Positions 1 to 5,544 of a stretch of 5,865 bases of DNA are shown piece after piece. The first letter of the stretch is position 1. Every line of letters starts with the position of its first letter. This stretch comes from an uncultured Slackia sp. (GTDB lineage: Bacteria; Actinomycetota; Coriobacteriia; Coriobacteriales; Eggerthellaceae). The position numbers and the translations under genes are program-made. The stretch lies in the NCBI GenBank assembly GCA_900555495.1, contig USLD01000087.1, forward strand, positions 1 through 5,865, given 5' to 3'. The notes under the pieces were generated by a model that searched no databases, was not told the DNA's origin, and was given only the letters and a program-made list of their open reading frames with translations.

Positions 1-1207
1 CGCGCTGCCGCTCGCCCGTAGAAAGCGACGAGCCGGCCCGATCGAGGGAGAGATAGCCCAAACCGAGCTGTTGCAGACGGCGAATAGGCTCGGCCATCTC
101 GTCGACGACGGCGTGAGCCATGGGGCGAAGCTCCTCGGAAAAAAGCCCGGGCATGCGATGGACCCACGCCGCAAGCTCGTCGAGGGTCATGGCGCTCGCC
201 TGAGCGAGACTCATGCCGTCGATACGCGGAGCGCGGGCGCGATCGGACAGGCGCGACCCGCCGCAATCGGGACATGTTCCTTCCCGCAGGAACTTCGCGA
301 CGCGCGCGAGACCCTTCTCGTCCTTCGCCTTGGCAAGCGAATTCTCGACGGTATACGTCGCATTGAAATAGGTGAAATCGAGCTCTGCCACTTGCCCGGT
401 CTTAGGGGATTGGTAGATGATGTGGCGCTTTTCGGCGGGACCGTGAAACACGATATCGCGCTCGGCGGCGGAAAGCTCGCAGAACGGCACGTCGATGCGC
501 ACGCCCATCTCCTGTGCCACCTGAGGCATGAGCGACCACATGAGCTGGCGCCACGACGCCACCGCGCCCTCTTGGATGCTCAAACGCTCGTCCGGCACCA
601 ACGTGCTTTCGTCCACCTGCCGCACGATTCCCGTGCCCGAGCACGTGGGGCAGGCGCCGCCGCCGTTGAACGCCAGCTCTTCGGCTCCGGGCCCCATGAA
701 TTCGATGCCGCATTCGGGGCATCGCAAAGGCCGCTCGAGCGCCACGTTCATCGACGGCGGCACATAGTGGCCGTTCGGACACGCATGGCTCGCCAAGCGC
801 GAGAACATCAGGCGAAGCGCGTTGAGCAGCTCGGTCGACGTCCCGAACGTCGAATGCACTCCCGGAACGCCGGGGCGCTGCCGCAGCGCGATTGCGGCAG
901 GAACGTGCCGCACGTCATCGACCTGGGGACGAGCCGCCTGCGCAATGCGACGGCGCGTGTAGGTCGAAAGGGCGTCGAGATACCGGCGCGATCCTTCGGC
1001 ATACAGCACTCCGAGGGCCAGCGAACTTTTGCCCGACCCCGACACGCCGGCAATGCCTACCAGCTTGCCGAGCGGTATATCGACGTCGATGTTCTTCAGG
1101 TTGTGCACGCGTGCGCCGCGCACTTCGATGCGGTCGGGGGCGCCGAAGCGCCTGCTGCCCTGATTCACGTAAGCCGCCTTCCATTCGCGCGAATATCCCA
1201 CCGGCAT
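1..1207 (-). CDS. UvrA-like ABC ATPase (UvrA paralog lacking the UvrB-binding domain), C-terminus off window
   Basis: Class II-type UvrA paralog, an ABC ATPase related to the damage-recognition subunit of nucleotide excision repair. Reading from ATG at 1207, 402 residues are visible. Walker A GVSGSGKSS is at residues 54-62. A UvrA-type zinc module C163-X2-C166-X19-C186-X2-C189 follows, then a second Cys pair C312/C315 in a CPDCGGSRL context, and the first ABC signature LSTGERQR at 395-402, just before the edge. In canonical UvrA about 100 or more residues of UvrB-binding domain separate the 'CP.HG'-like site (here C143) from the first zinc cysteine. Here only about 20 residues do, so that domain is absent. 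The signature has Thr where UvrA has Gly (LSGGE). The second ATPase half is off window. ATG 1207 has no clear Shine-Dalgarno sequence; GTG at 1168 follows GGAAGGCGG and is an alternative start. Known relatives include UvrA2 and DrrC-like proteins. The role, repair or drug tolerance, is unknown. Confidence 0.9.
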   Translation of the reverse strand, partial: MPVGYSREWKAAYVNQGSRRFGAPDRIEVRGARVHNLKNIDVDIPLGKLVGIAGVSGSGKSSLALGVLYAEGSRRYLDALSTYTRRRIAQAARPQVDDVRHVPAAIALRQRPGVPGVHSTFGTSTELLNALRLMFSRLASHACPNGHYVPPSMNVALERPLRCPECGIEFMGPGAEELAFNGGGACPTCSGTGIVRQVDESTLVPDERLSIQEGAVASWRQLMWSLMPQVAQEMGVRIDVPFCELSAAERDIVFHGPAEKRHIIYQSPKTGQVAELDFTYFNATYTVENSLAKAKDEKGLARVAKFLREGTCPDCGGSRLSDRARAPRIDGMSLAQASAMTLDELAAWVHRMPGLFSEELRPMAHAVVDEMAEPIRRLQQLGLGYLSLDRAGSSLSTGERQR

Positions 1208-1286
1208 CCTAGCACGCGAAACGCACGCGCGCCCGACCGAAAGACGACCCCGCATCGACCTCGCGGCACGACGCGCGAGAAGCCGC

Positions 1287-1292
1287 TACAAT
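1287..1292 (+). promoter_or_regulatory. Candidate -10 element (TACAAT) of the amidohydrolase gene
   Basis: TACAAT matches the sigma-70-type -10 consensus at five of six positions and stands out in a GC-rich 111-base divergent region. It would start transcription roughly 20 bases before the ATG at 1319. No convincing -35 hexamer is seen at the usual spacing. No equally good element was found for the divergent UvrA-like gene. Confidence 0.45.
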
Positions 1293-1318
1293 AGCTCGAG
1301 ACGAAAGGAAGGTGCCTC

Positions 1319-2137
1319 ATGAAGGACATGAAGATCGCCCTCGTGCAGTTCGAGGGCGCGATAGGCGAAGTGGAGAAAAACGTCGCCGAAGCATGCGCCC
1401 TGATCGCCCAAGCCGCCGAAAACGGAGCCGACCTGGTGGTTCTGCCCGAACTGTTCAGCACGGGATATCACCTGAACACCATCGGTCCGCACATCCTCGA
1501 GCTGGCCGAACCCATCGACGGCCCGAGCGTGCGCACCCTGCAACAGGCCGCTCGCGAAGCGAAATGCTACGTGGTGGCGCCCATCGCCTTGATTCGAGAA
1601 GTGGGCGGCGTGCCGTTCAACAGCGCCGTGCTGATCGACCGGGAAGGAAACGTCGTCGGAAGCTACGACAAGGTGCATCTGTGGGCGCTCGAGCGCTTCT
1701 ATTTCCGCTCCGGCGCAAGCTATCCGGTGTTCGACACCGATTTCGGCCGCATCGGCATCATCATCTGCTACGACATGGGCTTCCCCGAGGCGGCTCGTTC
1801 GCTCGCGCTGCAAGGCGCCGATTTGGTCGTATGCCCGAGCGCCTGGTGCGTCGAGGATATGGACGTCTGGGAAATCAACGCGCCCGCACGCGCGCTCGAG
1901 AACACCGTGTTCCTGGCGGCCTGCAACCGCTTCGGACGCGAAGGCGGCGACCTGTATATGCCGGGCAAATCCATGGTATGCAATCCTCGCGGCACGAAAA
2001 TCGCCCAGCTCGAAGACGAGAAGACAGGCATCCTCTACGTCGACCTCCGTGCGGCCGACATCGACACCTACCGCGTGAAAAGCCCCTACATGCGCGACCG
2101 CCGCGCCGATACCTACGAAGGCGTTTCCCGCTGGTAG
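1319..2137 (+). CDS. Nitrilase-superfamily carbon-nitrogen hydrolase (predicted amidohydrolase)
   Basis: Complete 272-residue cytosolic enzyme of the carbon-nitrogen hydrolase superfamily, which hydrolyses non-peptide C-N bonds of amides, carbamoyl compounds or nitriles through a thiol-acyl intermediate. The Glu-Lys-Cys triad is intact: E44 in VLPELFSTGY, K118 in YDKVHLW and C150 in IIICYDMGFPE. The length is typical for a single-domain member, with no fused domain and no signal peptide. The ATG at 1319 is preceded by AGGAAGG at 1306-1312 with 6-base spacing. A second ATG three codons in is possible but less well spaced. The pattern 'PELF.TGY' with 'CYD..FPE' resembles amidases and N-carbamoyl amino acid or polyamine hydrolases, but the substrate cannot be read from sequence. 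It is a single-gene unit: divergent from the UvrA-like gene and convergent with glmM across a strong terminator, so context does not suggest a pathway. Confidence 0.93.
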   Translation: MKDMKIALVQFEGAIGEVEKNVAEACALIAQAAENGADLVVLPELFSTGYHLNTIGPHILELAEPIDGPSVRTLQQAAREAKCYVVAPIALIREVGGVPFNSAVLIDREGNVVGSYDKVHLWALERFYFRSGASYPVFDTDFGRIGIIICYDMGFPEAARSLALQGADLVVCPSAWCVEDMDVWEINAPARALENTVFLAACNRFGREGGDLYMPGKSMVCNPRGTKIAQLEDEKTGILYVDLRAADIDTYRVKSPYMRDRRADTYEGVSRW

Positions 2138-2167
2138 AAGTTCGCGCCGACAAACGACTTACGCGCA

Positions 2168-2197
2168 AGAGAAAAGGGCCTACGGGCCCTTTTCTCT
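2168..2197. terminator. Bidirectional intrinsic terminator between the amidohydrolase and glmM
   Basis: A perfect 13-base-pair inverted repeat, arms 2168-2180 and 2185-2197 with a TACG tetraloop. The GC-rich core (GGGCC/GGCCC) sits at the loop and an A-run/T-run lies at the base. On the plus strand it ends in CCCTTTTCTCTTCT; on the minus strand in CCCTTTTCTCTTG. It lies 30 bases after the plus-strand stop and 23 bases after the glmM stop, so it can serve both converging genes. Confidence 0.88.
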
Positions 2198-2219
2198 TCT
2201 CTATCGTTCGCGGATGGGC

Positions 2220-3590
2220 CTACGCCAGCTCGGCCTCCACCACATCGGCGATCGCGCGAGCGTGGCTGTCGGCGACATCCTGCGTTTCGGCCTCCACCAT
2301 CACACGGACCAACGGCTCGGTGCCGCTCGTGCGCACCAGAACGCGACCGGCATCGCCCATTGCCTCCTCGGCGGCACGAACGGCGCCCCAGATGGCCTCG
2401 TTGCCTTCGAGCGCATGCTTGTCCTGCACGCGCACGTTGATCAGCGTCTGCGGGAAGCGCGTCATCACCTTGATGGCCTCTTCCACCGGCTTGCCGCTGC
2501 GACGAACCGCCGCCAGGAACTGACAGGCCGTCATGAGGCCGTCGCCCGTGGAATTATGCTCGAGCAGAATCATATGGCCCGACTGCTCGCCGCCCAGGGC
2601 ATAGCCGCCCTCGCGCATGGCCTCGAGCACGTAGCGGTCGCCGACCTTGGTCTGCAGCACCTCGATGCCCGCTTCGCGCATCGCGTGAACGAAGCCCAGA
2701 TTGGTCATGACCGTGGACACGGCCACGTTGCCAGGCAGGCAGCCGCGCGCCTTCAAGTCGATCGCCAGCACGGCTTCCATCACGTCGCCGTCGATTTCGG
2801 AACCGTCGGCCGCAAGCATCATCACGCGGTCGGCGTCGCCGTCATGCGCGATGCCCACATCGGCGCCGCTTTCGGCCAGAAGCTCGGCAAGCGGGCCCAG
2901 ATGGGTGGAACCGCATTCCACGTTGATGTCGTTACCGTCGAAATCGTCATTGATAACGGTGACTTCGGCGCCTAGGCGACGCAGCGCTTCGGCGCTGGTC
3001 AAAGACGATGCGCCATGGCCCGTGTCGAGCGCCACATGCAGGCCCGAGAAATCGATGCCCTGCGCCTGGATGGACTTCACCACGTGGTCGATATACATCT
3101 CGCACGCGTCCTCGATTTCCACCGCGACGCCCACCATGGACCCTGCGGGCATGGACGCCTCCTCGCCCGCTTCGACGGCACGAGCCACGACGCCCTCGAG
3201 GCCGCCTTCCACGATGAACTTCTCGATTTCGTCTTCCACGGCGTCGGGCAGCTTGAAGCCCTGGCCGTCGAAGAACTTGATGCCGTTGTACTCGGGCGGA
3301 TTATGCGATGCGGAAATAACGATGCCGCCGTCGGCGTGCAACTCGCGCGTAAGCAGCGCGACCGCTGGAGTGGGAATGACGCCCGCAAGAAGGGCATCGC
3401 CGCCGGCGCTCGTAATGCCCGCCACCACGGCCGCCTCCAGCATATCGCCGCTCTTGCGCGTATCCTTGCCCAAAACCACGGTAGCTCCCATGAAGGCCAC
3501 CGCCGCCTGGCCCAAACGGTATGCCATCTCGCACGTCAAATCGACGTTCGCGACGCCGCGTACGCCGTCGGTTCCGAAAAGTCGAGCCAT
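2220..3590 (-). CDS. glmM: Phosphoglucosamine mutase
   Basis: GlmM converts glucosamine-6-phosphate to glucosamine-1-phosphate, the step between GlmS and GlmU in UDP-GlcNAc synthesis for peptidoglycan; it acts in the cytosol. The protein has 456 residues, about the family length, and all four alpha-D-phosphohexomutase signatures are present. The start MARLFGTDGVRG is the GlmM hallmark. The catalytic phosphoserine loop SASHNP has S95. The metal-binding loop DGDADR is at 250-255. The sugar-recognition loop GEQSGH is at 334-339, and Gln in the third position fits GlmM. The phosphate-binding loop RTSGTEPLVR is at 420-429. The start was set at ATG 3590 because AAAGGGG lies 5 bases upstream; a TTG five codons earlier would place that ribosome site inside the gene. 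It is preceded by its own candidate promoter and followed by the shared terminator. GlmS, GlmU or CdaA-type neighbours are not in the window. Confidence 0.97.
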   Translation of the reverse strand: MARLFGTDGVRGVANVDLTCEMAYRLGQAAVAFMGATVVLGKDTRKSGDMLEAAVVAGITSAGGDALLAGVIPTPAVALLTRELHADGGIVISASHNPPEYNGIKFFDGQGFKLPDAVEDEIEKFIVEGGLEGVVARAVEAGEEASMPAGSMVGVAVEIEDACEMYIDHVVKSIQAQGIDFSGLHVALDTGHGASSLTSAEALRRLGAEVTVINDDFDGNDINVECGSTHLGPLAELLAESGADVGIAHDGDADRVMMLAADGSEIDGDVMEAVLAIDLKARGCLPGNVAVSTVMTNLGFVHAMREAGIEVLQTKVGDRYVLEAMREGGYALGGEQSGHMILLEHNSTGDGLMTACQFLAAVRRSGKPVEEAIKVMTRFPQTLINVRVQDKHALEGNEAIWGAVRAAEEAMGDAGRVLVRTSGTEPLVRVMVEAETQDVADSHARAIADVVEAELA

Positions 3591-3595
3591 AAACG

Positions 3596-3602
3596 CCCCT
3601 TT
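3596..3602 (-). promoter_or_regulatory. glmM ribosome binding site (decides the start)
   Basis: On the minus strand AAAGGGG precedes ATG 3590 by five bases (CGTTT). This excludes the longer TTG-initiated reading beginning at 3605, whose first codons are this very site. Confidence 0.8.
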
Positions 3603-3620
3603 CAATGGATGAACTTACGT

Positions 3621-3629
3621 ATTTTACCA
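3621..3629 (-). promoter_or_regulatory. Candidate extended -10 promoter of glmM (TGGTAAAAT)
   Basis: Minus-strand reading gives TG-G-TAAAAT, an extended -10 (TGnTAtAAT-like, five of six in the hexamer), placed to start a leader of about 25 bases before ATG 3590. The -35 region at normal spacing is poor, which an extended -10 can tolerate. It suggests glmM can be transcribed independently of the transporter gene upstream. Confidence 0.5.
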
Positions 3630-3709
3630 CTCGCCAGGCGCAGCCTTTCGCGGCCACACGTTCGACACCCTTCTGTGAAAAAGGGAGCGGGCAAACGGCG
3701 GGCATACGC

Positions 3710-4627
3710 CTAGGCGGCCGCCTCGCGCTTCGGGTTCGACCCATCGAATCGCGCAAGCAGGAACACCGTGGCCATGATGAGTGCGAACCCGACGAAATCC
3801 ATGAGCGCGAACGGCGCATGAAGCCACAAAGCGGCGAATGCCGTGGCCGACACGGTCTCGACGCTGGCGATCAGGCTCGCTTTCGCTGCGCCGATATCGT
3901 TTATCGCGGTCAGGTACGCGGTGAATCCGAGCAGGGTTCCGATGCCCGTCAGGCCGCCGAACATAGCGAGCAGGCCTCCGGCATCGAGCTGCGGCGCGCG
4001 ATTCCACGCGCCCGTAACCAGGTACAAAACGATTCCGCCCAACAAAAGGCCGCTTCCTACCACGACAAGGCTGCCATAGCGTTTCATAAGCGTTCCGGGC
4101 AAAAGCGAATACAGCGCCACCGACACCGCGGCGGCAAGGCCCCAGAATATGCCTTCGGGCGAAAGCGCCATCGTGGAAGGGTCGCCATGCGTCGCCAAAA
4201 GAAAGGTGCCGACGATCACGCAAAGCACTGCGACGGACTCTCGCGCGCTCGGAAGGCGACGCGTCGCAAAGCACGACGCCACCACGATAAGCACCGGCCC
4301 GATATACTGCAGGACCGTTGCCGTTCCCGCATTGGAATATTGAATGGCCAGCAGATACGTCGCCCGACACAATGTCAGGCCCGCCAGCGCGAACAAAACC
4401 AGGCGAGCCGCCGACCTCGGACAGCTCCAAAGCGCACGCAGCGCGCTCCTTCGCGCGACTAGCAGGTATGCGACGAGAACCGCGCCGGCGACGGCCATGG
4501 CGACGGCCGAAGCCCAAAGCGGATCGACTCCGTGGCCGAACAGATACTGGGAACAAGCCCCCGAAAAGCCCCAACCCGTACCGCCCACCAGGGCCAGCAC
4601 GACGCCTCGCTTCTGCCTATCGACCAT
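3710..4627 (-). CDS. EamA/DMT-superfamily transporter (ten-helix permease)
   Basis: Complete 305-residue inner-membrane protein of the drug/metabolite transporter superfamily, a group of exporters or importers of amino acids, metabolites or drugs. Ten hydrophobic segments lie at about residues 8-28, 36-57, 74-94, 100-120, 130-146, 157-177, 187-206, 216-238, 244-268 and 272-292. They form two EamA repeats of five helices each (about 8-146 and 157-292). The repeat motifs YSNAGTATVLQYIGP (97-111) and AKASLIASVETVSA (248-261) are characteristic; the usual Pro of the 'EP' motif in the second repeat is Thr here (VETV). ATG 4627 has GAGG at 4633-4636 with 5-base spacing. The gene is divergent from luxS and 119 bases upstream of glmM on the same strand; the gap and glmM's own promoter argue against a tight operon. 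The substrate is unknown. Confidence 0.92.
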   Translation of the reverse strand: MVDRQKRGVVLALVGGTGWGFSGACSQYLFGHGVDPLWASAVAMAVAGAVLVAYLLVARRSALRALWSCPRSAARLVLFALAGLTLCRATYLLAIQYSNAGTATVLQYIGPVLIVVASCFATRRLPSARESVAVLCVIVGTFLLATHGDPSTMALSPEGIFWGLAAAVSVALYSLLPGTLMKRYGSLVVVGSGLLLGGIVLYLVTGAWNRAPQLDAGGLLAMFGGLTGIGTLLGFTAYLTAINDIGAAKASLIASVETVSATAFAALWLHAPFALMDFVGFALIMATVFLLARFDGSNPKREAAA

Positions 4628-4678
4628 GAAAACCTCGCTTCAAACGCTTCTGAGCAACAAAAAGACAAGCCGCATCCC

Positions 4679-4684
4679 ATTGTA
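4679..4684 (-). promoter_or_regulatory. Candidate -10 element (TACAAT) of the EamA transporter
   Basis: Minus-strand TACAAT, the same hexamer seen upstream of the amidohydrolase gene, lies about 52 bases before ATG 4627. No good -35 hexamer is seen. The divergent 223-base region 4628-4850 also holds weak plus-strand -10-like sequences for luxS (TATGCT at 4779, CACAAT at 4810, TATACC at 4831), none decisive. Confidence 0.4.
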
Positions 4685-4850
4685 TCGCGAACGTGTGCCG
4701 ACGCCCGCATGCAGCGGTTTCGCCATGAAGCCGGGAAATCCGACGGGTTCGAAGACGCCCTGCCAGACAGGCATGCGCTATGCTATCGCCATCGACGAAA
4801 CGAACGACGCACAATACGCGTAGCGTCCGCTATACCGAACAGGAGCAACC

Positions 4851-5309
4851 ATGGAACTCAAGCAGATCGCCAGCTTTCAGGTAGACCACACCAAACTCGT
4901 TCCCGGCATGTACACCTCGCGCGTCGACGGCGACATCACCACCTACGACATCCGCATGGTCAAGCCGAACTGCGGAACCTACCTGCCCTACGCCGCCATC
5001 CACACCTTCGAACACCTTTTCGCCACCTATGCCCGCAGCACCGAACTGTCCGACCAGGTGATATACGTCGGCCCCATGGGCTGCCGCACCGGCTTCTATT
5101 TCCTCGTACGCGATATGGAGCCCGCCGTGGCCATCAAGCTGGTCAACGACATGCTGGCCTTCGTCGCCGATTTCGAAGGCGCCATCCCGGGTGCCACCGA
5201 GATCGAATGCGGCAACTACCGCGAGCAGGATCTGGACGGTGCGAAGGAAATCGCACGCACGATGATTCCTGTCCTCGAAAATTGGACCGTTGAGAAACTT
5301 GCTTATTAA
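4851..5309 (+). CDS. luxS: S-ribosylhomocysteine lyase (AI-2 synthase)
   Basis: LuxS cleaves S-ribosylhomocysteine to homocysteine and 4,5-dihydroxy-2,3-pentanedione, the precursor of autoinducer AI-2, in the activated methyl cycle after the Pfs nucleosidase. It is a cytosolic, metal-dependent homodimer. This 152-residue protein is of normal length and has all key residues: metal ligands H51 and H55 in HTFEHL, C120 in ECGNYRE, the catalytic Glu E54, and the catalytic Cys C78 in GPMGCRTGFYF. After C120 it reads GNYREQDLD, where relatives commonly have His in place of Gln. AGGAG at 4841-4845 lies 5 bases before ATG 4851. It appears monocistronic; no methyl-cycle partner (pfs, metE, metK) is visible. 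The last codons (Ala-Tyr-stop) are the left arm of a long inverted repeat, and base composition drops to AT-rich exactly there. Confidence 0.97.
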   Translation: MELKQIASFQVDHTKLVPGMYTSRVDGDITTYDIRMVKPNCGTYLPYAAIHTFEHLFATYARSTELSDQVIYVGPMGCRTGFYFLVRDMEPAVAIKLVNDMLAFVADFEGAIPGATEIECGNYREQDLDGAKEIARTMIPVLENWTVEKLAY

Positions 5310-5335
5310 AAGTTTTTAGGCTTCTTTTAATAAGC
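5301..5335 (+). terminator. Inverted repeat overlapping the luxS stop codon, probable terminator
   Basis: Perfect 12-base-pair stem, arms 5301-5312 (GCTTATTAAAAG) and 5324-5335 (CTTTTAATAAGC), with an 11-base loop. The left arm contains the last two luxS sense codons and the TAA stop at 5307-5309. The stem is AT-rich and no long T-run follows, so it may be a weak terminator or an mRNA 3'-end protecting hairpin. Confidence 0.55.
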
Positions 5336-5366
5336 TAATTACTTTTAGATACTTTCGATATATAAG

Positions 5367-5414
5367 AATCCAATTATTGATTAACACTAAGTATCTTTAA
5401 GAAATAATTGGATT
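5367..5414. repeat. Perfect 12-base inverted repeat
   Basis: Arms AATCCAATTATT at 5367-5378 and AATAATTGGATT at 5403-5414 are exact reverse complements with a 24-base spacer. Both arms run on into related sequence (ATTGATTAAC after the left arm, ATTGGATTAAC across the right arm). No T-run follows, so terminator activity is not supported. It could be an RNA hairpin, a protein-binding dyad or a remnant of element ends. Confidence 0.7.
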
Positions 5415-5449
5415 AACGAGCGGTAATATCTTTATAGTATGGAACAAAT

Positions 5450-5497
5450 ACCCTGTTACTTAAAGTAACTAGCAATCTTTAAGCAACAGGGTTTCTT
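5450..5497. terminator. Strong stem-loop, probable intrinsic terminator in the convergent gap
   Basis: Arms 5450-5465 and 5477-5492 pair over 16 positions with one mismatch (A5458 against C5484) and an 11-base loop. The GC-rich end of the stem (ACCCTGTT/AACAGGGT) is at its base. On the plus strand it is followed by TTCTTAT, giving GGGTTTCTT, consistent with termination of luxS read-through. On the minus strand ATTTGTT follows, so weaker termination of the restriction gene is possible. The left arm overlaps a second small palindrome, GTTACTT-A-AAGTAAC (5455-5469), allowing an alternative fold. Confidence 0.65.
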
Positions 5498-5544
5498 ATA
5501 AGATGCCTGCTTACTAAATGCGTGTTCCATTCTAAAAGAAAACA

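Larger units (their letters stand above)
5310..5544. other. AT-rich intergenic segment with no recognised gene
   Basis: By hand count positions 5311-5550 contain 68 G or C in 240 bases, about 28%, against a clearly GC-rich background on both sides. The segment holds three strong hairpins, weaker inverted repeats and short direct repeats (ATCTTTAAG at 5393-5401 and 5475-5483). No ORF of useful length was found on either strand. It separates convergent luxS and the restriction-enzyme gene. Confidence 0.8.

Noticed and set aside
71..1294. Long plus-strand open frame of 407 codons starting at TTG
   Set aside because: It is the exact antisense register of the UvrA-like gene, whose minus-strand protein has clear Walker A, zinc-module and signature motifs. 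Its product is rich in Arg and His and resembles no family.
1312..2523. 403-codon plus-strand frame overlapping the amidohydrolase and the glmM end
   Set aside because: It is out of frame with the catalytic-triad protein, Arg-rich, and crosses the bidirectional terminator at 2168-2197.
3668..3685. CCCTT/AAGGG inverted repeat between the transporter stop and glmM
   Set aside because: The stem is only five base pairs and no T-run follows on the minus strand, so it is not a supported terminator.
2214..3713. Several plus-strand frames antisense to glmM
   Set aside because: The minus strand encodes a complete GlmM with all four active-site loops; the plus-strand products are low-complexity shadows.
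3605..4574. Plus- and minus-strand frames of about 285 and 316 codons across the transporter
   Set aside because: Both are alternative frames of the EamA gene. The true frame shows ten hydrophobic segments; these are Arg-rich and charged.
4731..4763. GGGTTCGAAGACGCCC, resembling a tRNA T-arm
   Set aside because: The loop is too long for a T-loop, and no acceptor, D-arm or anticodon arm can be laid out around it.
4626..4823. 65-codon plus-strand frame filling the gap between the transporter and luxS
   Set aside because: It is the tail of a longer frame antisense to the transporter, has no ribosome binding site before its ATG, and matches no family I recognise.
5495..5502. CTTATAAG palindrome
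   Set aside because: An eight-base AT-rich palindrome is expected by chance in this composition, and nothing else marks it as a site.
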